A stretch of 64,000 nucleotides of DNA from Capnocytophaga granulosa ATCC 51502 (GTDB lineage Bacteria; Bacteroidota; Bacteroidia; Flavobacteriales; Flavobacteriaceae). Of this stretch, positions 21,149-28,808 are shown piece after piece. The DNA is taken from the NCBI RefSeq assembly GCF_000411115.1, contig NZ_KE150259.1:6684-70683 (forward strand). The letters are read 5' to 3'. A program made the position numbers and the translations under genes. The notes beneath the pieces are model-generated. The model made no database searches. It was not told the DNA's origin and saw only the letters and a list, made by a program, of their open reading frames with translations. Every line of letters starts with the position of its first letter. Positions within the stretch are counted from its first letter, which is position 1.

Positions 21149-22348
21149 TTATACAAGAGAGAGGACATCACGAGCGATTTGGATTTCCTCATTGGTAGCT
21201 ACTACTACAATTTTTACTTTGCTATCGGCAGCTTCTATTTCTACAATATCGCTTGGGTGATTGAGGTTTACGTTTTTCTCTTTGTCCAATTTGATACCGA
21301 AATACTCTAAGCCTTCGCATACAGCCTCGCGGATCATAGCAGAGTTTTCACCCACTCCAGCGGTGAAGATAAGTGAATCCAAGCCTCCGAGTGCCATAAT
21401 ATAAGCACCGATGAATTTTTTGATACGGTAAGCATACATATCCAAGCATAGTTTTCCCTTAGGATCATTTTGATTGACAAGGGTTTCGAGGTCACGTGCG
21501 TCAGGGCTACCGATAAGGCCTTTCATACCACTTTCGCTATTGACAATCTTAGAAATCTCTTGGGTAGAGAGTCCTTTTTCGCCAAGGAAGAAGATCACAG
21601 TACTGTCTATATTTCCTGCACGGGTACCCATGATAAGTCCGTCACCAGGACCGAATCCCATAGAGGTATCTATACAGTGGCCTTCCTCATTGACAGCAGC
21701 CATACTTGCTCCATTACCAAGGTGAAGGGTGATGTTTCTCATCTTAGGGTTGTTAAAGTGGCGACGTGTACGTGCATCTACATACTTGTGGCTGATGCCA
21801 TGGAACCCATATACACGGATTTTGTCTTCTGTATAGTAGTGGTTAGGAATGGCGTAGCGGAACGCTTTTTCAGGCATAGTTTGGTGAAAGGCAGTGTCAA
21901 ATACAGTGAAGTGCTCTGTTTCCTTAGGGAATATCTTTTGAGCGGCTTCTATACCGATGATACTAGCAGGGTTGTGCAAGGGAGCCAAAGGAATCACTTT
22001 GCGAAGTTCTTCAATCACCTCAGGAGTTACTCGTACAGGTGCGGTGAATTTACCACCGTGTACCACTCTATGACCGATGTATTTTACTTCGCTGGTGGAT
22101 TTGATCACCCCGAATTCTTTATCGGTAAGATACTGAGCAATTACCTTGAAGGCCTCTTCATGGGTAGGGAAGTGTGTTTCTTTGCTGATCTTATGCTTTT
22201 CTCCTTTTTCCCAGTATTCGTGTGTGATTTTACTTTGTTCTAAGCCAATACGTTCGGCAAGCCCTTTAGCTAATACCGTTTCGGTGTCCATTTCGATAAG
22301 TTGGTATTTGAAAGAAGAGCTACCGCCGTTGATAATAAGTACTTTCAT
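21149..22348 (-). CDS. ackA: Acetate kinase
   Basis: 399 residues, full length. The N-terminal NGGSSSFKYQLIE, VHGGKFTAPV, FDTAFHQTMP, GFHGISHKYV and HLGNGASMAAV motifs of the acetate/propionate kinase family are intact. It interconverts acetyl phosphate plus ADP and acetate plus ATP. The usual partner pta is not adjacent; the neighbours are a DUF3127 gene upstream and a lipoprotein gene downstream. Confidence 0.98.
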   Translation of the reverse strand: MKVLIINGGSSSFKYQLIEMDTETVLAKGLAERIGLEQSKITHEYWEKGEKHKISKETHFPTHEEAFKVIAQYLTDKEFGVIKSTSEVKYIGHRVVHGGKFTAPVRVTPEVIEELRKVIPLAPLHNPASIIGIEAAQKIFPKETEHFTVFDTAFHQTMPEKAFRYAIPNHYYTEDKIRVYGFHGISHKYVDARTRRHFNNPKMRNITLHLGNGASMAAVNEEGHCIDTSMGFGPGDGLIMGTRAGNIDSTVIFFLGEKGLSTQEISKIVNSESGMKGLIGSPDARDLETLVNQNDPKGKLCLDMYAYRIKKFIGAYIMALGGLDSLIFTAGVGENSAMIREAVCEGLEYFGIKLDKEKNVNLNHPSDIVEIEAADSKVKIVVVATNEEIQIARDVLSLV

Positions 22349-22378
22349 TGGTTTTATGTTAATTAATCAGTTGTTGTA

Positions 22379-22807
22379 TTAGAAAGGAAGGTCATCATCA
22401 TTTAAATCATTTCCTTGAGGTGCAGGTGCAGGAGCTTTAGGGGCAAAAGTAGTGGCTGGCTGAGGTGCAGGCGCAGGTATAGGTTGTGGAGGAGGTACTT
22501 GTCCTTGTGTAGGGGCAGCTTGCGCAGCAGTATCTACATTGACAATACGCCAAGCCACTAGGGAGTTAAAATACTTTACCTCTCCCTGAGGGTTGGTCCA
22601 TTCGCGCCCACGAATATCAAAGGTAACTTTGACCACTTGCCCTACTTGATAGCCATTGAGCAACTCGCAGTTGCCTTGGGTGAAATCAATAGAGATGGTC
22701 TGTGGATATTGTTCTTCAGTAACAATAATAAGCTCTCTCTTTTGAAAGCCATTAGCTCCAAAGGTTTGCACAGGAGTAATCACTTTTATGCGTCCTTGTA
22801 ATTCCAT
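22379..22807 (-). CDS. DUF3127 protein with SSB-type C-terminal tail
   Basis: 142 residues. Residues 1-95 match DUF3127 (MELQGRIKVITPVQTFGANG, FDIRGREW, VKYFNSLVAWRI), a small OB-like beta-barrel family of Bacteroidetes. A Pro/Ala/Gln-rich linker follows, and the protein ends NDDDLPF, the same kind of acidic tip through which bacterial SSB recruits repair and replication proteins. The domain-linker-tip layout copies SSB. A -7-like TACCTTTG lies upstream on the minus strand (22865-22858). Confidence 0.88.
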   Translation of the reverse strand: MELQGRIKVITPVQTFGANGFQKRELIIVTEEQYPQTISIDFTQGNCELLNGYQVGQVVKVTFDIRGREWTNPQGEVKYFNSLVAWRIVNVDTAAQAAPTQGQVPPPQPIPAPAPQPATTFAPKAPAPAPQGNDLNDDDLPF

Positions 22808-22916
22808 GTGTTATGATGTTATTTTAAAAATCAGAGATAAAAAAAGTAAATATGCGACAAAGGTAATAAAAAAAGTGGAATAAGTAGGGATTTTGTCCAA
22901 AAATATTTATCAAACG

Positions 22917-23486
22917 CTATTCTACAGGGGCTTCTTCCCTTTTGATACGCTTTTTGATACGCTTGAATTTCTTGACAATAAACTTATTCAAATCCTTGTC
23001 CTTAATGGTATAAGTGTTTAGCAGAAGCACAGGGGCAATTACTCCAAAGGCAAGGCCTAAGGTGATAAAGCCTGTCTGTAAGCCCAGCTTTAGGGTTTCA
23101 AAAATAGTCTCCAAGGAGCGGTCGTGCTCATGGGTGATGGTAACCATTTTGATCAGTCCCATCATGAACTCGTAGCCTGATTTCCCTGGAATCATGTTAA
23201 TCACCGCAGGAATGGTAAATACCATAGGCGGGGTATGTACCCTATGGGCAAAATACATGCCTAAAAAACCCACCGAGCAGGCGCCCACAAAGGAAGCAAT
23301 CACTACTTGGTCTGGGATAATGGTTTTGATAAGCAAGAACTTAATACTCCAGCCTACTGCACCCAGTAGTGCTGTAGCCCAGAGTGCCCTACGAGGGGTA
23401 TTGAACAACAGGGCAAAGCCCACCGATACCCACATAGACCAAAATATACGTTCGGCCAATAGTCCAAAAGCATCAAAGAAGTTCAT
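22917..23486 (-). CDS. ThrE-type threonine/serine exporter, small subunit
   Basis: 189 residues with five predicted membrane segments and a basic C-terminal tail (KKFKRIKKRIKREE). The sequence (LFNTPRRALWATALLGAVGW, FTIPAVINMIPGKSGYEFM) matches the DUF3815 half of the split threonine/serine exporter family. The ATG at 23486 overlaps the large-subunit gene by 14 bp; an ATG at 23498 is also possible. The two subunits together correspond to one ThrE protein of Corynebacterium. Substrate is inferred from the family only. Confidence 0.85.
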   Translation of the reverse strand: MNFFDAFGLLAERIFWSMWVSVGFALLFNTPRRALWATALLGAVGWSIKFLLIKTIIPDQVVIASFVGACSVGFLGMYFAHRVHTPPMVFTIPAVINMIPGKSGYEFMMGLIKMVTITHEHDRSLETIFETLKLGLQTGFITLGLAFGVIAPVLLLNTYTIKDKDLNKFIVKKFKRIKKRIKREEAPVE

Positions 23487-24246
23487 AACCAAAGACAAAT
23501 AAAGAGAGATAAAAACCTATAGAAATCATAAAGACAAGCATCAGGGCATAGGCGAGCTTGGCCATCCCTGATACCATATAACCTGTGAGCATGTCTATAA
23601 AACCATTGATAAGGGGCACCCCAGGGATAAGCCATAGCACGCAAGCGGCCAAGGCGTTCTTGTATTCTTCTACTCCCATAAGGCGAAAAGCATTCACCAC
23701 ACTGACCGAAACAAAAGCCGCCCACGCCCAGCAGATAAAGACATTGAACTTTCTCAGTTGCAATAAGCGCCGGCCAGCAAGCCCTGTTAGAGTCGCCAAG
23801 AAAGAGATGCCCATCTCAAGGTAACTATTGTGGTTGTCCCCCCCGAAGATATACGCCAGAGAGCCCCCCGCCAAGGAGACAAAGAACCACATCAGGTACA
23901 TATTGTAGTGGGACTTTTGCTTGATATAAGCCACTTCCCGCTCTATCACCTCTATAGGGAGTTTCTTTTCCAAGACCCGCCATGAGAGGATACTGATGTC
24001 TGAGATTGCATTGAAATTGACTCCATGATGAGGAATACTCTTAACGATGGTCTCTTTTTCTTTGGTAGCATTGTCATAGACGGTGATGATAATAGCCGAA
24101 TACGAGTAGAAAATATCGCAGTGATAGTTCAAGGCCTCGGCTATGCGGGTGGTGTTTCTCAGCACCCTACGTGTATTAGCCCCCCCTGTGAAGAGGACAA
24201 AGTTGATTTCGGCCAAGAGCTGTGCCACCCGTTCTATTGCTCTCAT
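23473..24246 (-). CDS. ThrE-type threonine/serine exporter, large subunit
   Basis: 257 residues. A soluble N-terminal region (about 1-115, FTGGANTRRVLRNTTRIAEA) precedes five hydrophobic segments, as in the DUF1212 half of the family. The motif WLIPGVPLINGFIDML marks the conserved membrane core. It overlaps the small-subunit gene, supporting a two-component permease. Confidence 0.87.
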   Translation of the reverse strand: MRAIERVAQLLAEINFVLFTGGANTRRVLRNTTRIAEALNYHCDIFYSYSAIIITVYDNATKEKETIVKSIPHHGVNFNAISDISILSWRVLEKKLPIEVIEREVAYIKQKSHYNMYLMWFFVSLAGGSLAYIFGGDNHNSYLEMGISFLATLTGLAGRRLLQLRKFNVFICWAWAAFVSVSVVNAFRLMGVEEYKNALAACVLWLIPGVPLINGFIDMLTGYMVSGMAKLAYALMLVFMISIGFYLSLFVFGYELL

Positions 24247-24279
24247 GATTATACAGATTAGTTCTAATTATCTTTAGTA

Positions 24280-25578
24280 TTACTTATTTACTATAATCAA
24301 GAAATAGTTTTTCTTTCCACGTTGCAAGAGGATGAAACGCTCATTGAGCAGGTCTTTTTCTCCAAGGAGATGGCCGTCAGCTACCTTCTCCTTATTCACC
24401 GAAATAGAGTTCTCGCCTATGGCACGGCGCGCTTCGGAGTTACTCTTGATAAAGCCTGTTTTGGCAGAAAGCGCCCCGATAAGGTCAAGCCCCCCCTTGA
24501 GGTCTGCTAAGGAAATTTCCGCTTGTGGTACCCCGTCAAATACTTCAAGGAAGGTCTTAGCATCGAGCTTTTTGAGATCTTCAGAGGTAGAGTTGCCAAA
24601 GAGAATTTGGGAGGCTTGTACGGCCTTTTCCCATTCCTGCTGTCCATGCACTAAGAGGGTCAGTTCTTCGGCCAATTTACTCTGTAGAATTCTTAGGTGG
24701 GGAGCCTCGCGGTGAGCAGCGATAAGGCTTTCTATCTCCTCCTTAGGGAGCATGGTGAAGATCTTGATATAGCGCTCGGCATCAGCATCGGAAGTGTTGA
24801 TCCAATATTGGTAGAATTTGTAAGGAGAGGTCTTTTCAGGGTCTAGCCATACGTTGCCTCCTTCGGATTTGCCAAACTTGGTACCATCGGCTTTGGTGAT
24901 CAGAGGACAAGTAAGGGCAAAGGCTTTTCCACCTACTTTGCGGCGAATCAGTTCGGTACCAGTGGTGATATTGCCCCATTGGTCGGAGCCTCCCATCTGT
25001 AGGGTTACATTTTTTTCTTGGTAAAGATGCAGAAAGTCATAGCCTTGTAGCAGTTGGTAAGAGAACTCGGTGAAGGACATACCCTCGGTATTCTCATTGG
25101 GGTCAAAGCGTTTTTTTACCGAATCCTTAGCCATCATATAATTCACAGTGATATGCTTGCCAATATCACGAATAAAGGAGAGAAAAGAAAAGCCCTTCAT
25201 CCAGTCGTAGTTATTAACCAGTTCGGCACGATTGGAGGCGGTACTTTCAAAATCAAGGAATTTGGCCAATTGTTTTTTGATACCCTGTATATTGTGAGCC
25301 AAGGCCTCTTCGGTAAGGAGGTTTCTTTCAGCAGATTTGCCAGAGGGGTCACCTATCATACCTGTAGCTCCACCCACCAGTGCATAAGGCTTATGGCCGC
25401 AGTTTTGGAAATGGCGGAGCATCATCACACCCACCAAGTGTCCTATATGCAGAGAGTCCGCAGTAGGGTCTATTCCCACATAAGCGGCACGAAGGCCTTC
25501 CATAAGGTGCTGTTCGGTCTCTGGCATGATGTCCTGAATCATACCACGCCAACGCAATTCTTCTACGAAATTTTTCAT
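24280..25578 (-). CDS. tyrS: Tyrosyl-tRNA synthetase
   Basis: 432 residues of a class I aminoacyl-tRNA synthetase. SLHIGHLVG (HIGH motif, about residue 43) and TKFGKSEGG (KMSKS-type motif, about residue 235) are intact, and [14 protein letters not shown] is the tyrosine-binding helix. A C-terminal S4 RNA-binding domain (about 360-430) includes [17 protein letters not shown]. It charges tRNA-Tyr in the cytosol. Confidence 0.98.
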   Translation of the reverse strand: MKNFVEELRWRGMIQDIMPETEQHLMEGLRAAYVGIDPTADSLHIGHLVGVMMLRHFQNCGHKPYALVGGATGMIGDPSGKSAERNLLTEEALAHNIQGIKKQLAKFLDFESTASNRAELVNNYDWMKGFSFLSFIRDIGKHITVNYMMAKDSVKKRFDPNENTEGMSFTEFSYQLLQGYDFLHLYQEKNVTLQMGGSDQWGNITTGTELIRRKVGGKAFALTCPLITKADGTKFGKSEGGNVWLDPEKTSPYKFYQYWINTSDADAERYIKIFTMLPKEEIESLIAAHREAPHLRILQSKLAEELTLLVHGQQEWEKAVQASQILFGNSTSEDLKKLDAKTFLEVFDGVPQAEISLADLKGGLDLIGALSAKTGFIKSNSEARRAIGENSISVNKEKVADGHLLGEKDLLNERFILLQRGKKNYFLIIVNK

Positions 25579-25638
25579 TTTCTTTCTTTAGTTGTTAAGT
25601 AATTAGTGGTTAGTTTTTAGAGATTAGTTTTTGCTTTG

Positions 25639-25668
25639 CAAAGGTAAGAAATAAAACTAAGATAGCAA
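25639..25668 (-). promoter_or_regulatory. Promoter for tyrS
   Basis: Minus-strand TTG (25668-25666), 19 bp, TACCTTTG (25646-25639). The 5' leader (25579-25638) contains heptamers of the TTAGTGG/TTAGTTT type. Confidence 0.7.
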
Positions 25669-25700
25669 TGAAAAAAGAGAGAAAAAAAACACTAAGATTG

Positions 25701-25732
25701 TTTGTAACTCATAGAGAAAATTCGTATTTTTG
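25701..25732 (+). promoter_or_regulatory. Promoter for lipoprotein and pepT
   Basis: TTTG (25701-25704), 20 bp, TATTTTTG (25725-25732), 22 bp before the start codon. One of the best consensus matches in the window. Confidence 0.8.
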
Positions 25733-25754
25733 CGTGATATAAACACATGTTCCT

Positions 25755-26240
25755 ATGAAAACACAATTTATTACTTCTTCTACCTCTAGGCAGGTTTTGT
25801 GCATGCTCTTGTTGGTAGGACTATCGCTGACATCTTGCCAAAACCAACCAAAATCGGCTGTGGAGGAGGCTACAGCTGTGGAGGTACAGGAGTCTCAAAA
25901 AGAAACACCTAATGCCGCTATAGGGGATACCACTGAAAAGCTCCTTAGCGAAGATGAGGTGGTAGATTTGGTACTGGCCTTGCCTATCACCCAAAGAGCC
26001 AATAAACAAATCAATGAAGCGACCAAGGGGCAAAAAGGAGTCTCTGTTATGGTAGAGCCAGAGGAGACTATAGAGCATGGGCAAAAGTACTATGTGGTAA
26101 GGATAGGTTATAATGGGAATGACCGTTACGAAACCTATCATCTGCTCTATGTAAATAAGCAAGATAGGAGTGATATTCGTATAGAAGATCCTATAGAAGG
26201 GACAATTATTCCACTTGCTCAATGGGAAGAAGAGAATTAG
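25755..26240 (+). CDS. Lipoprotein of unknown function
   Basis: 161 residues. A long leader ends in the lipobox LSLTSC (Cys28). A variable acidic linker is followed by a compact domain with AtoR-like mixed strands (LVLALPITQRANKQINEATK, YYVVRIGYNGNDRYETYHLL, IRIEDPIEGTI). I do not recognise a family with confidence. It is followed after 34 bp by pepT and probably shares its transcript. Confidence 0.75.
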   Translation: MKTQFITSSTSRQVLCMLLLVGLSLTSCQNQPKSAVEEATAVEVQESQKETPNAAIGDTTEKLLSEDEVVDLVLALPITQRANKQINEATKGQKGVSVMVEPEETIEHGQKYYVVRIGYNGNDRYETYHLLYVNKQDRSDIRIEDPIEGTIIPLAQWEEEN

Positions 26241-26274
26241 TTTTAAATAAAGAGTTTTTGTTAAATTTTTACAC

Positions 26275-27516
26275 ATGCAAGAGAAAAAAATTATAGATCG
26301 CTTTATCCGCTATGTAAAAGTGGATTCGCAATCCGATCCTGAGAGTACCACTACTCCAAGTACCCAAAAACAATGGGATATTATTCACCTTTTGGTGGAT
26401 GAGCTAAAGGAAATAGGCCTTTCAGAGGTCAGTGTAGATGAGTATGGCTACATTATGGCTACACTTCCCTCCAATGTGTCGCATGAGGTGCCTACCATAG
26501 GCTTTATTGCACACTATGATACATCGCCTGACTTTTCTGGGGCGAATGTAAATCCACAGTTTGTACATAACTATGATGGGGGAGATATAGTGCTTAACGA
26601 GAAAGAGAACATTGTTCTATCTTCCTCTTACTTCTCTGATTTGAAGAAATACGTAGGACAGACGATCATCACTACTGATGGTCTTTCGCTCTTAGGAGCT
26701 GATGATAAAGCAGGGGTAGCTGAGATCGTATCGGCTATGGAGTATCTTTTGGCACACCCTGAGATACAGCATGGGAAGATCCGTATTGCCTTCACTCCTG
26801 ATGAGGAGATAGGTAAGGGACCGCATAAGTTTGATGTAGAAAAGTTTGGTGCGCAGTGGGCTTATACCATGGACGGTAGTCATATAGGGGAGTTGGAGTA
26901 TGAGAGCTTCAATGCCGCTGGAGCTAAGATACACATCAAAGGCAAGGGTGTACACCCAGGTACAGCCAAGGGTCGTATGGTTAATGCTATTCTTATTGCC
27001 AGCGAACTGATAGAATCTCTTCCAGAGAATGAAATTCCAGAACGTACCGAAGGCCGTGAGGGCTTTTTCCATGTGATGAACATCAAGGGAGATGTGGAAG
27101 ATGTGTATATCAATATGATTATCCGTGACCATGACCGTAATAAGTTCAATGCACGTAAGGAGTTGCTACACACAGTAGTAAAAGACTTACAAAAGATCCA
27201 CAAAGATGCTGTCTTTGAGCTAGAGGTAGAAGACCAATACTACAACATGCGTGAGAAGATAGAGCCTGTGATTCATATCGTAGAGATAGCCGAGCAGGCA
27301 ATGAAGGAATTGGGTATTACTCCTGTAGTACAGGCCATTCGTGGGGGTACCGATGGAGCACAACTCAGCTTCAAGGGCTTGCCTTGTCCCAATATCTTTG
27401 CAGGAGGGGTTAATTTCCACGGTAAGTACGAATATTTGCCAGTACCGAGCCTACTCAAGGCCGTAGATGTGATTGTCAAAATCGCGGAAATAACAGCTGA
27501 TAAAGGTAAAAAGTAA
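26275..27516 (+). CDS. pepT: Peptidase T (tripeptide aminopeptidase)
   Basis: 413 residues of the M20B metallopeptidase family. The two-zinc site is visible in [22 protein letters not shown] and [11 protein letters not shown], with later ligands in MDG and the C-terminal [17 protein letters not shown]. It removes N-terminal residues from tripeptides in the cytosol. Length and motif order match E. coli PepT. Confidence 0.97.
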   Translation: MQEKKIIDRFIRYVKVDSQSDPESTTTPSTQKQWDIIHLLVDELKEIGLSEVSVDEYGYIMATLPSNVSHEVPTIGFIAHYDTSPDFSGANVNPQFVHNYDGGDIVLNEKENIVLSSSYFSDLKKYVGQTIITTDGLSLLGADDKAGVAEIVSAMEYLLAHPEIQHGKIRIAFTPDEEIGKGPHKFDVEKFGAQWAYTMDGSHIGELEYESFNAAGAKIHIKGKGVHPGTAKGRMVNAILIASELIESLPENEIPERTEGREGFFHVMNIKGDVEDVYINMIIRDHDRNKFNARKELLHTVVKDLQKIHKDAVFELEVEDQYYNMREKIEPVIHIVEIAEQAMKELGITPVVQAIRGGTDGAQLSFKGLPCPNIFAGGVNFHGKYEYLPVPSLLKAVDVIVKIAEITADKGKK

Positions 27517-27532
27517 TAAGGTGAAAAAAGTA

Positions 27533-27568
27533 AAAAGGTAAAAAGTGACAAACCACTTTTTACCTTTT
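27533..27568. terminator. Bidirectional hairpin between pepT and ompA-like gene
   Basis: Perfect 15-bp stem AAAAGGTAAAAAGTG/CACTTTTTACCTTTT with loop ACAAAC. The flanking sequence repeats the same motif loosely, as in the array-type hairpins. Confidence 0.8.
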
Positions 27569-27580
27569 ACTTTTTATTTT

Positions 27581-28417
27581 TTAGTTTATTTTCGGGTCTT
27601 TCATACCTTGTTCGATCATATTGTAGAATTGGTCGAGCTTAGGCAATACCACAATACGGGTGCGGCGGTTGATAGCACGCCCTTCAGGAGTTGAGTTGGA
27701 GGTAACAGGTACATATTCCCCACGCCCAGCGGCAGTCATACGCGAAGGAGATACCCCAAAATCGTTTTGGAGGATATTCACTACGGCAGTAGCCCTTAGC
27801 ACGCTCAAGTCCCAGTTGTTCTTGATACAACTATTCTTGATAGGCACATTGTCGGTGTGTCCTTCTACCATGAACTCAAAATCAGGCTTGTTATTGACAA
27901 CCTTAGCTACTTTACCAAGTACCTCGCGGGCACGAGGGGTTACGTTGTAGCTACCACTGCTAAAGAGCATTTTGTCGGAGATAGAGACATAAACCACACC
28001 TTTGTCTACCTGTACAGTGATATCCTCATCGTCCAAGTTGCCCAATACCCCTTTAAGGCTCTGTACAAGGGCTAGGTTGATAGAGTCACGACGGGTAACA
28101 GCATCACGCAAGTTCTTGATAGTGAGGTCTTTTTCCTTGATACTTTCCAAGGAACGTTCGAGGTTATCGGCTCCTTTTTGAGTAAGCATGGTCATATTGC
28201 CAAGGTTGGTAAGCAATCCCTCATTGTTCTTGCGAAGCAGTTCGTTGTTGGATTGCAGAAGCTCTCTGTCTTTCAAGCAACTGTTGAGCTTTACAGTAGC
28301 GGTATTGAGCAAGTCCTCAGTGCTTTTGAGCTGGTCTTGTAAGGCTCGGAATTTCTTGTTGGAGACACAAGAGGTCAAAGCCAATCCGCCTAATAAAATA
28401 AGTACAAATTTTTTCAT
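27581..28417 (-). CDS. OmpA-family lipoprotein
   Basis: 278 residues. A lipoprotein signal (LALTSC, Cys17) is followed by a coiled coil (about 20-115) and an OmpA/MotB peptidoglycan-binding domain (about 135-270) with VEGHTDNVPIK, NWDLSVLRATAVVNIL and EGRAINRRTRIVV. It probably ties the outer membrane to peptidoglycan. A -7-like TACTTTTG is present upstream (28453-28446, minus strand). Confidence 0.92.
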   Translation of the reverse strand: MKKFVLILLGGLALTSCVSNKKFRALQDQLKSTEDLLNTATVKLNSCLKDRELLQSNNELLRKNNEGLLTNLGNMTMLTQKGADNLERSLESIKEKDLTIKNLRDAVTRRDSINLALVQSLKGVLGNLDDEDITVQVDKGVVYVSISDKMLFSSGSYNVTPRAREVLGKVAKVVNNKPDFEFMVEGHTDNVPIKNSCIKNNWDLSVLRATAVVNILQNDFGVSPSRMTAAGRGEYVPVTSNSTPEGRAINRRTRIVVLPKLDQFYNMIEQGMKDPKIN

Positions 28418-28514
28418 ACGTGAAATTTTTAAGTATTTTATGGGGCAAAAGTACGATTTCTTCGTTAAAATTATCCCTTATGAAAGGATATTTAAAAGTT
28501 AAAACTCAAGGATT

Positions 28515-28563
28515 GTAGGGGTAAAGTCCGCCAGAGCGGAGTATGTGAGCCATTTGCCCCTAC
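28515..28563. repeat. REP-like nested palindrome
   Basis: Outer arms GTAGGGG and CCCCTAC enclose TCCGC-CAGA-GCGGA. The same element is at 11463-11507 inside the terminase gene. A degenerate GGTATGGGTTGCAGGCTCG follows at 28570. Confidence 0.78.
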
Positions 28564-28652
28564 TCCACAGGTATGGGTTGCAGGCTCGTGTAGGCAAAGG
28601 CTAAGTGCCCCAGAGAAGCAACATTTTTGCTCATTATACATAGGAAAAACAT

Positions 28653-28695
28653 ATTGTATAATCCAATTCATTAAGGCGCAATTTATTGCGTCTTA
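28653..28695. repeat. REP-like repeat, copy of 12136-12175
   Basis: Inverse copy of GACGCAATTTATTGCGTC plus the flank ATGAATTGGA-TATACAAT. Together with the previous repeat and the promoter below it accounts for most of the 390-bp gap between the ompA-like and M16 genes. Confidence 0.8.
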
Positions 28696-28757
28696 GAAAG
28701 TTAGTAAATAATATTTTAATTGTTGACCCGTATTAATAACTAAAAACTAATAATTGA

Positions 28758-28789
28758 TTTGGTAGATTGCGGAAAATTTATTAATTTTG
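28758..28789 (+). promoter_or_regulatory. Promoter for M16 peptidase gene
   Basis: TTTG (28758-28761), 20 bp, TAATTTTG (28782-28789), 19 bp before the start. Confidence 0.8.
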
Positions 28790-28808
28790 TGGTCTAAATG
28801 ATTTTACT

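Noticed and set aside
28653..28695. Intrinsic terminator
   Set aside because: The palindrome lacks a U run and is a copy of a dispersed repeat, so REP is the better explanation.
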